Below are positions 6,281 through 13,732 of a DNA stretch of 16,568 bases, one piece after another. The stretch is from assembly GCA_009786675.1 (NCBI GenBank), contig WQRP01000020.1, positions 103 through 16,670 on the forward strand, read 5' to 3'. The position numbers and the translations under genes are program-made. Within the stretch, counting starts at the first letter, position 1, and each line of letters opens with the position of its first letter. Source of the DNA: Treponema sp. (GTDB lineage: Bacteria > Spirochaetota > Spirochaetia > Treponematales > Breznakiellaceae). The notes below the pieces were generated by a model that was given only the letters and a program-made list of their open reading frames with translations, made no database searches and was not told the DNA's origin.

Positions 6281-9200
6281 CTACCATGTCATTTGCGGAG
6301 CCAGCCTCTCCCAGGGCGAGGTTTCCAGAGCGTCCCTGTCTATGCGGATAAATATCTGCGGCTCAAAACCGGGCTCCGGGTGGAGGGCGTTTCGCATGTT
6401 CAAATGGGGCAACGGCACGCTTCCGGAGCGGATCATCGTGGCCGGATCGCGGGTTCTGGCGTCCCATGCGCGCTGGGCCTCGGCGTATAGGGCCAGCGCG
6501 CGGGTTCGGTGGCTTAGATCCCCGGTCTGCGCCGCCAGCATCTCGCTGGCCACGCCGGCATTGTTGCGGGCCATCATCAGGCGCTCGGCAAGCTCCAGGT
6601 ATTCCGGCCTGTCGTTGGGCAGCAGCACCGGCAGCCTGGAACGCTGGTTCTCCAGGATGTCAAGCAGGCGGTTGTAGAAGCCCTGGGCGGCAAAGAAGTC
6701 GCCGCGCTTAAGGGCGGCGTTCCCCAGCGCGAACAGGATCCGGCGGTTCTGCGGAAGATCCGAGGCCGCGACGAACAGGTATTCCATCGCGTTGCCCCAG
6801 TTTTCAAGCCGGTAGTATGCCGCCCCCATGCGGAACAGCATTTCCGGGGTCGCCCAGCCGTGCCGCTCCGCCATCCGGTAGAAATTCAGGGCGGCCTCCA
6901 TGTCCCCGGCCGGGGAAAAGTACGTAAGGTCGCCGAGCCCGGCGAAAAGCCTGCCGTACATGGGCGAAGGGGTCAAGAAAGTCTGCAGCCGCCGCCTCAT
7001 GGCGTCCTCGTAAAGGCTGATTCCTCTTATCAACTGCTCCTCGGCGGGGAAAAATTCCATGTCGTTGATTAGCGCGTCCGCGTAGCGCTGGTGGGCGTCG
7101 ATGCGGTAGCGAAGGCGGCGGACGGATTCCTCGCGGGTGTTGTCGAAGGCGCGGATCGCCCGTTCCAGGGTGGCCCGTTCCTCGACGTTCCGCCCAATGC
7201 TGTGGTAGAAACGGGACAGATGGTAGTACGGTTCCGGCAAGCTGGGATCCAGGCTTGCCGCCTCCAACAGTATGTCAGGCACGCCGCGAATCTGGCCGCG
7301 GAATTCATTCGGGACGCCCCGCGTTTCCTCGAACTGCTTGTCCAGAAGATAGCCGCCCAGCTCGGCAAGCGTCTCCGCCCCCATGGTTCGCCTGGGATGG
7401 GCGTCGAACCAGTTCCTAAGGTTAAGAACCTCCCTTAGGTTGTCCGTCCGGATAAAGAACCTTAGCATCCGTTCCGCGACGGGCGGTGTCCAGCCGTGTA
7501 TGTCCAAAAGCCTGGCGAAGGAGATCCTCGCGTCCTCGAACCTGGCCGGGTCGATCTCGCCCCAGGCCAGGCTGTTGTCCCCGGCCGCCAAAAGCGCGTC
7601 GAAATCGTTCGGGTTAAAGTCCAGGATGTACCGCCTAAGAAGGTGGTCCGCCCTGGGGTAGTTCCGCATCTGGTTCGTCTGAAACCTGGCGAAGTCCAGA
7701 ACCCCCCGCCTGTCCCTGGGGAAGTAACGCAAAAGCGTCTCGTACTTCTGCTCGGCAAGTGCGAACTGTCGATGGTAAATAAAACCCTCGGCGTACCTAT
7801 AAAACCAGTTTATGTTTCGATGGATGCCAAAGGCCTCGGCAAAAAGATCGTTCGCCCGGCGGAAGTCTCCGGCGTGCAGGCGCTCGTAACCGCTTCGGTA
7901 GATTGATTCCGCCCTAAGGGGAACGTAAACAAACCTAAAGGCCAGATAGAAAACGGAGGCCGCCAAAAGCGCGATTAACGCGACAATCCGGAATACCGGA
8001 AGGAAGTTATTGAGGAAAATATAGCTGAACGTCGCCTGCTCCGCCGCAAGCGCCTCGCCGGAGCTTTTTTCGAAGCGTTTGGGGATGGTGATCGTTCTTC
8101 CAAGAATCTCGCTTGCCAGGGCGGCGGTTTCCTTCGCCGGGGCGCCCTGGACAAGGTTCCTTATCAGCATCATCATCTTTCCGGGGTTGATGTCCTGTTC
8201 GACGATGATTTCCTGGCACGCGATACGCAGGTTCAATGGGTAATTGGCCAGCGTTTCCTGCAGATCCCTGAATTCGGCTTCGCTGATTCTTATGTCTTCC
8301 AGGTTGTCGGGTGCCGGCGGCATGTCGGCGGACTTGGACTTGCCCCAGAAGCCGGTTTTTGCCGGGGTCGGCGGTGCCTCGGGTTGTGGCGCAACCATGG
8401 ACGTCTTTACTTTTTCCAGGGCCTTGTCAAGGTCGGGGAAAGAGAAGTCGTCCATGCCAAGAATTTCATGGTCCGCATCCCCGGCGGTCTCGTCCCCCGT
8501 CCCGAAAGATCCGTTTGCAAAGGCCGGGTGCTCCAAGGCATCGTCGGTGTCGTCCGCGGGCTCGTCTGGCTGGTCCGAAAAGCTCAGATCGCCTAGGGAG
8601 TCGATGTCGAAATCCGCTTTCTCAGGCTCGTCTATGCTGACCGCGGGATCGTCCGCCGTGGGCGGCTCGTCCGAAAGCCCCAGGTCACTAAGGGCGTCAA
8701 GGTTGAAGTCAGCGCCTTCCGCATCGTCGAACTCGCTATCCGCCCCGTCCGCCACGAGCGGCTCGTCAGAAAGCCCCAGGGCGTCAAGATTGAAGTCCGC
8801 GCCCTCGGCCTCGCCGAATCCGCTATCCGCTCCGTCCGCCAAAAGCGGCTCGTCCGAAATGCCTAGGTCGCCGAAGTCGTCAAGATTGAAATCGCCGCCT
8901 TCCGCCTCGTCGAAGCCGCTGTCCGCCCCGTCCGCCAAAATTGGCTCGTCCGAAAGCCCCAGGTCACCCAGGTCGTCCAGACTGAAATCGCCGCCTTCCG
9001 CCTCGTCGAAGCCGCTGTCCGCCCCGTCCGCCAAAAGCGGCTCGTCCGAAAGCCCCAGGTCGCCGAAGTCGTCAAGATTGAAATCGCCGCCTTCCGCCTC
9101 GTCGAAGCCGCTGTCCGCCCCGTCCGCCAAAAGCGGCTCGTCCGAAAGCCCCAGGTCGCCCAGGTCATCCAGACTGAAATCGCCGCCTTCCGCCTCGTCG

Positions 9201-10606
9201 AAGCTACTATCCGTTCCATCCGCCAAAAGCGGCTCGTCCGAAATGCCCAGGTCACTCAGGTCATCCAGACTGAAATCGCCGCCTTCCGCATCGCCAAAGT
9301 CGCTGTCCACTCCGTCTGCCAAAAGCGGCTCGTCCGAAATGCCTAGGTCACTCAGGTCATCCAGATTGAAGTCCGCGCCTTCCGCATCGCCAAAGTCGCT
9401 GTCCACTCCGTCTGCCAAAAGCGGTTCGTCCGAAAGCCCTAGGTCGCCCAGGTCATCTAGATTAAAGTCTCCGCCTTCGGCCGCATCGAGCTCACTATCC
9501 ACTCCGTCCGCCAAAAGCGGCTCGTCCGAAAGCCCCAGGTCACCCAGGTCGTCAAGATTGAAATCGCCGCCTTCCGCCTCGTCGAAGCTACTATCCGTTC
9601 CATCCGCCAAAAGCGGTTCGTCCGAAAGCCCCAGGTCGCCCAGGTCATCCAGATTGAAGTCCGCGCCTTCCGCATCGCCAAAGTCGCTATCCACTCCGTC
9701 CGCCAAAAGCGGTTCGTCCGAAAGCCCTAGGTCGCCTAGGTCATCTAGATTAAAGTCTCCGCCTTCGGCCCCATCGAGATCGCTATCCATTCCGTCCGCC
9801 AAAAGCGGTTCGTCCGAAAGATTCAGGTCGTCTAGGTCATCTAGATTGAAGTCCGCGCCTTCCGCCATCAGTGGCTCGTCGGAAAGACCGAAATCGCCTA
9901 GGTCATCCAGGTCTAGACCGTCGCTTTCCGCCTTGCCTAGGCCGGATTCGTCCGCCATTAGCGGTTCGTCGGAAAGGCCAAAATCGCCCAGGTCGTCCAG
10001 GTCAAAATCGCCGCTATCCGCCTCGCCGAGGCCGGATTCCCCGGGATCGTCCAGTCCTTCTATGTCGGGGCTTTCGCCCTCGATAAAATCATTGAAAGGC
10101 TCGTCGCCAAGATTCGGCTCCAGGGGATCAGGGTCTTTGTCGTCGTCCTCAAAAAGAACCTCGGCAAAGTCCTCCCCGGGGTCTTCCTCCGCGGGAAAAT
10201 CAGGGGGTATCGCCTCAATCTCCTCGGAAAAATTAGACAGCAGCTCCGCGGGAGTGTAAAACTCCTCGGCCGCCCCGGCGTCCTGCTCCGCGTCGCTTTT
10301 CTTCCCTATAACCGACTCTGTATCGTCGTCCATAGGCGGCGGGGGGGGATCCCCCAACTGGGTTCCAATAAGCGTGCTGAAATCAAAGTCGTCGGCACTG
10401 TCCGTGGCGGCTTCCGCGCCGGAAGGAGTGGTCTTCCCAGGGGAGGCGCCGGCCCCTGTCTCGTCGTCGTAGATCTCGGGCTTCGGCTCGGAGTCCGGAA
10501 GCTCCAGGTCGTCGAAGGGAAGGTTCCTCGCCACAAGGTCGGCTTTCTGTCCGCCGATGTTGTGGAAAGAGGACTTAAACTTCTGAAGGTCGCTTAATGA
10601 CGGCAT
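6281..10606 (-). CDS. Giant membrane TPR protein with an acidic repeat domain; flagellar-collar (FlcA)-like architecture
   Basis: A 1441-residue protein. Residues 1-200 are acidic and probably disordered. Residues 201 to about 686 hold 16 tandem acidic repeats, mostly 32 residues (FNLDDLGDLGLSDEPLLADG...). A conserved helical block (about 771-840, ISEAEFRDL...) precedes one membrane segment (about 872-894, IVALIALLAASVFYLAF). The C-terminal 545 residues are TPR-like helical repeats (for example RSGYERLHAGDFRRANDLFAEA and LFALGNAALKRGDFFAAQGFYNRL). No signal peptide is visible, so the acidic part should be cytoplasmic and the TPR part periplasmic. A cytoplasmic N-terminus, one membrane helix and a periplasmic TPR region is the layout I associate with spirochaete collar protein FlcA (Borrelia BB0326). 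Together with the downstream cheR-cheB and the sigma-28-like promoter, this suggests a motility role. Orthology is not proven. Confidence 0.85.
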   Translation of the reverse strand: MPSLSDLQKFKSSFHNIGGQKADLVARNLPFDDLELPDSEPKPEIYDDETGAGASPGKTTPSGAEAATDSADDFDFSTLIGTQLGDPPPPPMDDDTESVIGKKSDAEQDAGAAEEFYTPAELLSNFSEEIEAIPPDFPAEEDPGEDFAEVLFEDDDKDPDPLEPNLGDEPFNDFIEGESPDIEGLDDPGESGLGEADSGDFDLDDLGDFGLSDEPLMADESGLGKAESDGLDLDDLGDFGLSDEPLMAEGADFNLDDLDDLNLSDEPLLADGMDSDLDGAEGGDFNLDDLGDLGLSDEPLLADGVDSDFGDAEGADFNLDDLGDLGLSDEPLLADGTDSSFDEAEGGDFNLDDLGDLGLSDEPLLADGVDSELDAAEGGDFNLDDLGDLGLSDEPLLADGVDSDFGDAEGADFNLDDLSDLGISDEPLLADGVDSDFGDAEGGDFSLDDLSDLGISDEPLLADGTDSSFDEAEGGDFSLDDLGDLGLSDEPLLADGADSGFDEAEGGDFNLDDFGDLGLSDEPLLADGADSGFDEAEGGDFSLDDLGDLGLSDEPILADGADSGFDEAEGGDFNLDDFGDLGISDEPLLADGADSGFGEAEGADFNLDALGLSDEPLVADGADSEFDDAEGADFNLDALSDLGLSDEPPTADDPAVSIDEPEKADFDIDSLGDLSFSDQPDEPADDTDDALEHPAFANGSFGTGDETAGDADHEILGMDDFSFPDLDKALEKVKTSMVAPQPEAPPTPAKTGFWGKSKSADMPPAPDNLEDIRISEAEFRDLQETLANYPLNLRIACQEIIVEQDINPGKMMMLIRNLVQGAPAKETAALASEILGRTITIPKRFEKSSGEALAAEQATFSYIFLNNFLPVFRIVALIALLAASVFYLAFRFVYVPLRAESIYRSGYERLHAGDFRRANDLFAEAFGIHRNINWFYRYAEGFIYHRQFALAEQKYETLLRYFPRDRRGVLDFARFQTNQMRNYPRADHLLRRYILDFNPNDFDALLAAGDNSLAWGEIDPARFEDARISFARLLDIHGWTPPVAERMLRFFIRTDNLREVLNLRNWFDAHPRRTMGAETLAELGGYLLDKQFEETRGVPNEFRGQIRGVPDILLEAASLDPSLPEPYYHLSRFYHSIGRNVEERATLERAIRAFDNTREESVRRLRYRIDAHQRYADALINDMEFFPAEEQLIRGISLYEDAMRRRLQTFLTPSPMYGRLFAGLGDLTYFSPAGDMEAALNFYRMAERHGWATPEMLFRMGAAYYRLENWGNAMEYLFVAASDLPQNRRILFALGNAALKRGDFFAAQGFYNRLLDILENQRSRLPVLLPNDRPEYLELAERLMMARNNAGVASEMLAAQTGDLSHRTRALALYAEAQRAWDARTRDPATMIRSGSVPLPHLNMRNALHPEPGFEPQIFIRIDRDALETSPWERLAPQMTW
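8549..10006 (-). repeat. In-frame 96-bp tandem repeat array (about 16 units)
   Basis: It encodes residues 201 to about 686 of the giant TPR protein. Units 3-13 are each exactly 32 codons. Units 1, 2 and 14 are shorter (30, 22 and 29), and units 15-16 have diverged. A higher-order pattern is visible: units 10-11 and 12-13 alternate FSLDDLG/FNLDDFG, and long stretches recur at a distance of 192 bases (for example from 8867 and 9059). Near identity of synonymous positions indicates recent duplication or gene conversion. Confidence 0.95.
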
Positions 10607-10607
10607 A

Positions 10608-10634
10608 TCAAGATATTCTATTATCGGCCGATAA
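10608..10634 (+). promoter_or_regulatory. Sigma-28 (FliA)-type promoter of the CBM48-like gene
   Basis: TCAAGATA (10608-10615), 11 bases, then GCCGATAA (10627-10634). The enteric FliA consensus is TAAAGTTT-N11-GCCGATAA, so the -10 is exact and the -35 matches 5 of 8. Expected transcription start is near 10641, about 10 bases before the ATG at 10652. A TATACT at 10639-10644 could be an alternative sigma-70 -10 element, but it has no good -35. Confidence 0.65.
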
Positions 10635-10647
10635 TCAGTATACTATA
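10621..10647 (-). promoter_or_regulatory. Sigma-28 (FliA)-type promoter of the giant TPR gene
   Basis: On the minus strand TATAGTAT (10647-10640), 11 bases, then GCCGATAA (10628-10621). The -10 is exact and the -35 matches the FliA consensus at 6 of 8 positions. Expected start is near 10614, about 7 bases before the ATG at 10606. Its -10 element shares two bases with that of the opposing promoter, together forming the perfect palindrome ATTATCGGCCGATAAT (10620-10635). Confidence 0.65.
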
Positions 10648-10651
10648 ACAT

Positions 10652-11410
10652 ATGAAGCGTGTCAAAACAGGAACCATTTACATTTTGCTTCTGATTTTAG
10701 CCTCCGGGGTTTCGTATGCCACGGTGGAGACGATAGAATCGTTCGAGATCCTGGGTCACCTGCTGGGGCTTTCCGAACCAGGGCCGCCGAAAATCATAGA
10801 CAACACGGTAGTCTTTACCGCCTCGTCAAGCCTTCGGCGCGTGGGCATAGCCTTTGCCGACGAGGGCTTTGCCAGGGTCCACTGGTTCAGGCCACTCATG
10901 GTCAGCCAGGATCCCCTGGAAAGGATACGAAGGGGAAGGAGATCCGTCACGCACAGGGATTCCGGCGTTGCCTTCCATATACACGAGATTCCCGACGGGG
11001 TTACCCAAATAGAGTACCGGCTAATCATCAACGGGCTTTGGACGGCAGATCCGTCCAACCCCAACACCCGCAGGGACGGCGTCTCCGGATCCACCATGTC
11101 GGTGGTTTCCGTTCCGCCCAGGCCGCAGGCTCACCACCCGCTAATGGGACAGCCGGACGGCCTGCGCTTCGTGTTCCGGGGCCCGCCGGGCGAAACTGTC
11201 ACCGTGGCGGGCAGCTTCAACAACTGGGATCCTTTCATGTACGAGCTGAGGGAAGGCCCCCCCGGAACCTACTCAATCCATATCCCCTTGCCCCCGGGCA
11301 GGCACCAGTACGTTTTCTTTCACAGGGGCGAACGGTTCCCGGATCCCTACAACCACGTCCGGGTTTTTTCCAGGGAAGGGAAGGTTGCGTCCGAAATTGT
11401 AATATATTGA
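10652..11410 (+). CDS. Exported protein with two CBM48-like (early-set, glycogen-binding) domains
   Basis: A 252-residue protein with a clear signal peptide: basic MKRVK, hydrophobic core 9-19, probable cleavage after A23 (VSYA). The first early-set domain (about 45-155) ends with EYRLIINGLWTADPSNPNTRRDG, closely resembling the C-terminal half of CBM48/AMPK-beta modules. The second (about 168-252) carries VTVAGSFNNWDPF, the hallmark glycogen-binding loop, and RHQYVFFHRGERFPDPYN. No catalytic domain is present. The protein could bind glucan or peptidoglycan sugars in the periplasm, or serve as a structural protein; the ligand is not known. No Shine-Dalgarno sequence precedes the ATG, which lies about 10 bases from the predicted sigma-28 start. 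It is divergent from the giant TPR gene and ends 40 bases before the second TPR gene. Confidence 0.88.
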   Translation: MKRVKTGTIYILLLILASGVSYATVETIESFEILGHLLGLSEPGPPKIIDNTVVFTASSSLRRVGIAFADEGFARVHWFRPLMVSQDPLERIRRGRRSVTHRDSGVAFHIHEIPDGVTQIEYRLIINGLWTADPSNPNTRRDGVSGSTMSVVSVPPRPQAHHPLMGQPDGLRFVFRGPPGETVTVAGSFNNWDPFMYELREGPPGTYSIHIPLPPGRHQYVFFHRGERFPDPYNHVRVFSREGKVASEIVIY

Positions 11411-11412
11411 CT

Positions 11413-11439
11413 TCATTAATGACCCAAAATTGCCGATAA
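11413..11439 (+). promoter_or_regulatory. Possible sigma-28-type promoter of the TPR/Mrr-like gene
   Basis: GCCGATAA (11432-11439) matches the FliA -10 consensus exactly. The -35 position with an 11-base spacer (11413-11420, TCATTAAT) is a poor match. It lies in the 40-base gap between two co-directional genes and 11 bases before the ATG at 11451. Confidence 0.45.
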
Positions 11440-11450
11440 TGGATAGTGAG

Positions 11451-12842
11451 ATGACTCCGATATTACTTGCCTTTGTAGGATTGGCGCTTGTTGTTGTTAT
11501 ATTGGTTCTCGTTATGAGCAAGACTGGGGGTCGCAAGTCCGGTTCCGCAAAACGCTCGATAGACAGGGAGCTAAGGTTAAGGGAGGCGGACAAGCTTCTT
11601 GCGCAAAACCCCTCCAACCCCCATGGCCTTGCAATTCTTGGCGAGATCCATTTCGAGGAGGAGGCCTGGGACAGGGCGATGCGGGCCTACGAGCCTTTGT
11701 CGGAAATACTGGTAAAAAGGGCGGTTCCGAGGATCAACGTCTTCGACGTCCATTTCCGTTACGGATACTCCGCCTTAAAGCTTGCCATGACCGACCATGC
11801 CTACAAGGGTTTCTCCCTTGCCCGTACCATAGACAAGGATAATTTCGAGGTAAACCACAATCTTGGCATTATTGAATTCGAGCGGAAAAACTACGAGAAG
11901 GCAATTCGCCTGCTCCAACAGGCCAGGACGATTAACCCCGAGAACCCATCCGTTCTTCGTTACATGGGCCACGCCCTTTTCAGGATAAAAAAGCCCAAGG
12001 AGGCGATGAGCTTTATCCGCAAGGCAATAGATCTTGCGCCGGACGACAAGGAATCGCTTTACACCCTGGCGGAATGTTATTACGAGGCCAAGCAGACGGA
12101 CCAGGCGCTTCGTATTTTCAGCCACCTTCGCCCCGATCCGGTCATGGGCCCCAGCGCCTGCCTGATTTCTGGGGCGATCCACAACGAGGTGCGCCGCGCC
12201 GATCTTGCCGTCCAGGATTACGAGATGGGGCTTCGGCACCAGAACATAAAGGTCGATATCCTGGCCGAACTGCGGTACAATCTCGCCACCACCTACATAA
12301 AGAACAACGAGATAGGCAAGGCGCTTCCCTTGCTGCGGCTTCTGCAGGCGGACAATTCCTCGTACAAGGACGTCAACATGTTGCTGTCCAAGTACCAGGA
12401 GCTTAACACAAACAAGAATCTCCAGATTTTCCTTATGGCGTCGTCCGCGGATTTCGTGGCTCTCTGCCGCAAAATCGTAATGACCTATTTCGCGAAGGCG
12501 AAGGTAAAGGTAACGAACATATCCGTCCACAAAAACGAATGGGCGGATATCCTTGCGGAAGTGGACACCCCGAAATGGTCCGACGTCATTATGTTCAGGT
12601 TCATACGCACCCAGGGATCGATCGGGGAGCTGACCGTGAGGGATTTCCATTCCCACCTAAAGGAAGTAAAGGCCGGCAAGGGTATCTGCATAACCGTCGG
12701 CAGTTTCTCCGACGAGGCGAAACGCTACACCGAGGCGCGGCTTATCGACCTGATAGAAAAAGAGAAGCTTACCGTGATTCTGAACAACGTTGACGCAAAA
12801 GCCGCCGCGCTGACAAGCGCCGTAAAAACCAGAAGAAGGTAG
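11451..12842 (+). CDS. Membrane-anchored TPR protein with a C-terminal Mrr-like domain lacking obvious catalytic residues
   Basis: A 463-residue protein. The ATG at 11451 is preferred because the upstream ATG (11439) and TTG (11430) overlap the -10 box. An N-terminal membrane anchor (3-22, ILLAFVGLALVVVILVLV) leads into a basic linker and TPR-like helices (about 40-320; for example FEVNHNLGIIEFERKNYEKAIRLL and PSVLRYMGHALFRIKKPKEAMSFI). The last 120 residues resemble the Mrr/restriction-endonuclease fold: RDFHSHLKEVKAGKGICITVGSFSDEAKRY matches the helix-strand 'KGIFITT..F..EA' region of Mrr proteins. Where Mrr enzymes carry a QxK-type catalytic strand, this protein has VIMFRFIRTQG, so nuclease activity is doubtful. 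The topology should put the TPR part in the cytoplasm if the short N-terminus faces out. It ends 2 bases from the convergent permease gene. Confidence 0.85.
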   Translation: MTPILLAFVGLALVVVILVLVMSKTGGRKSGSAKRSIDRELRLREADKLLAQNPSNPHGLAILGEIHFEEEAWDRAMRAYEPLSEILVKRAVPRINVFDVHFRYGYSALKLAMTDHAYKGFSLARTIDKDNFEVNHNLGIIEFERKNYEKAIRLLQQARTINPENPSVLRYMGHALFRIKKPKEAMSFIRKAIDLAPDDKESLYTLAECYYEAKQTDQALRIFSHLRPDPVMGPSACLISGAIHNEVRRADLAVQDYEMGLRHQNIKVDILAELRYNLATTYIKNNEIGKALPLLRLLQADNSSYKDVNMLLSKYQELNTNKNLQIFLMASSADFVALCRKIVMTYFAKAKVKVTNISVHKNEWADILAEVDTPKWSDVIMFRFIRTQGSIGELTVRDFHSHLKEVKAGKGICITVGSFSDEAKRYTEARLIDLIEKEKLTVILNNVDAKAAALTSAVKTRRR

Positions 12843-12844
12843 AG

Positions 12845-13732
12845 CTACATAACCCTGTTTTTTCGCTTCGTCCACACCGAAACAAATATCATCGCCAGGA
12901 ACGTAAGCAGGTAGGGCATGGCAAGCACCAGGTCGGCGGGCACGTCGAATCCCTGGGCGTAATTCGAAAGGGCGTCGGCAAGGCCAAAGACGAAAGCCGC
13001 CGCCAAAAGCCCCAGGGGTCTGCGAACGCCCAGGAATATAACAACCAGGGCAATCCAACCCCTGCCCGCCGTCATGCCCGGGACAAAAACCCCAAGGTGC
13101 AGGCTTAGAAGCGAGCCGCCGATTCCGCAGAACAAACCCGAAACCAGGAAGGCCGCCCAGCGGTAAGTGTCGGGCTTTAGGCCCAGGGAAACCAGCGCCT
13201 GGGAATGCCTGCCGCAGGCGCGAAGGCGGTAACCGAAAGGGGTCTTGAAAATCGCGACCCAGGCAAGGAACAGCAGAAACCAGGCGGCGTAGACATACAC
13301 GCTATGCCCGGAAAGCAGTTCCTCGGCGACGGGAATGTTTTCGACAACGGGAATGTTGACAACCGGAAGGGGTCTAAAGTCGCGCAGGACGACAACGCCG
13401 CGGGTGTTGAAAAAATGCTGCGAAAGAACCACGGTAAGGCCGCTGGCGAGCAGGTTCGCCGCAAGGCCGGCGATAAAAACATTGGAACGGAGTTTCAGGC
13501 TTGCAAAGGCCAGAAGCGCGGACAGCGCAAGCGAGGCAATAACCGCCGCGACAAGTCCGGCCGCAAGACTCCCCGTGTAATGCGCCGCGACGATGGCGAA
13601 AAAGGCCCCGGTAAGAAGCAGCCCCTCCAGCGCGATGTTAAGCTTGCCCGCAAGCTCGGTAAACAGGCCACCGGTTGCGGCAAGGAGCAGGGGCGTCATG
13701 ATCACAACCGCGCTGGACAGTGTGCCGGTCAC
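12845..13732 (-). CDS. ABC transporter permease, nucleoside/BMP type (second permease, NupQ/YufQ-like)
   Basis: A 295-residue, very hydrophobic protein of the BPD_transp_2 family, with eight or more membrane segments. The segment LFTELAGKLNIALEGLLLTGAF (about 23-44) is the hallmark of the smaller permease in nucleoside (Nup/BMP-linked) importers, where it reads roughly 'R-G-V-x-NIGLEGMML'. A conserved cytoplasmic coupling loop follows the middle (TPFGYRLRACGRHSQALVSLGL). The GTG start overlaps the upstream permease stop by 4 bases (GTGA, 13729-13732), showing translational coupling. The gene ends head-to-head with the TPR/Mrr gene, 2 bases apart. Substrate cannot be fixed from sequence; nucleosides or purines are most likely. 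Confidence 0.93.
   Translation of the reverse strand: MTGTLSSAVVIMTPLLLAATGGLFTELAGKLNIALEGLLLTGAFFAIVAAHYTGSLAAGLVAAVIASLALSALLAFASLKLRSNVFIAGLAANLLASGLTVVLSQHFFNTRGVVVLRDFRPLPVVNIPVVENIPVAEELLSGHSVYVYAAWFLLFLAWVAIFKTPFGYRLRACGRHSQALVSLGLKPDTYRWAAFLVSGLFCGIGGSLLSLHLGVFVPGMTAGRGWIALVVIFLGVRRPLGLLAAAFVFGLADALSNYAQGFDVPADLVLAMPYLLTFLAMIFVSVWTKRKNRVM

Noticed and set aside
8549..10006. Could the regular repeats be a CRISPR array?
   Set aside because: There are no unique spacers, the unit is 96 bases and fully coding in one frame, and the whole unit is conserved rather than alternating repeat and spacer.
8244..10259. A 671-codon plus-strand frame rich in Ser, Pro, Lys and Arg
   Set aside because: It is the exact antisense of the 96-bp repeat array. 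The repeats, free of stops in one frame, automatically give a long periodic opposite frame. The minus frame has coherent TPR and membrane domains; this one has no ribosome site or family.
10597..11439. A 280-codon plus-strand frame overlapping the CBM48-like gene
   Set aside because: It starts inside the giant TPR gene's first codons, crosses the promoters, and has low-complexity, unrecognisable sequence. The alternate frame has a signal peptide and two early-set domains.
11775..12656. A 293-codon minus-strand frame inside the second TPR gene
   Set aside because: Shadow of the real gene; no family resemblance and no start signals.
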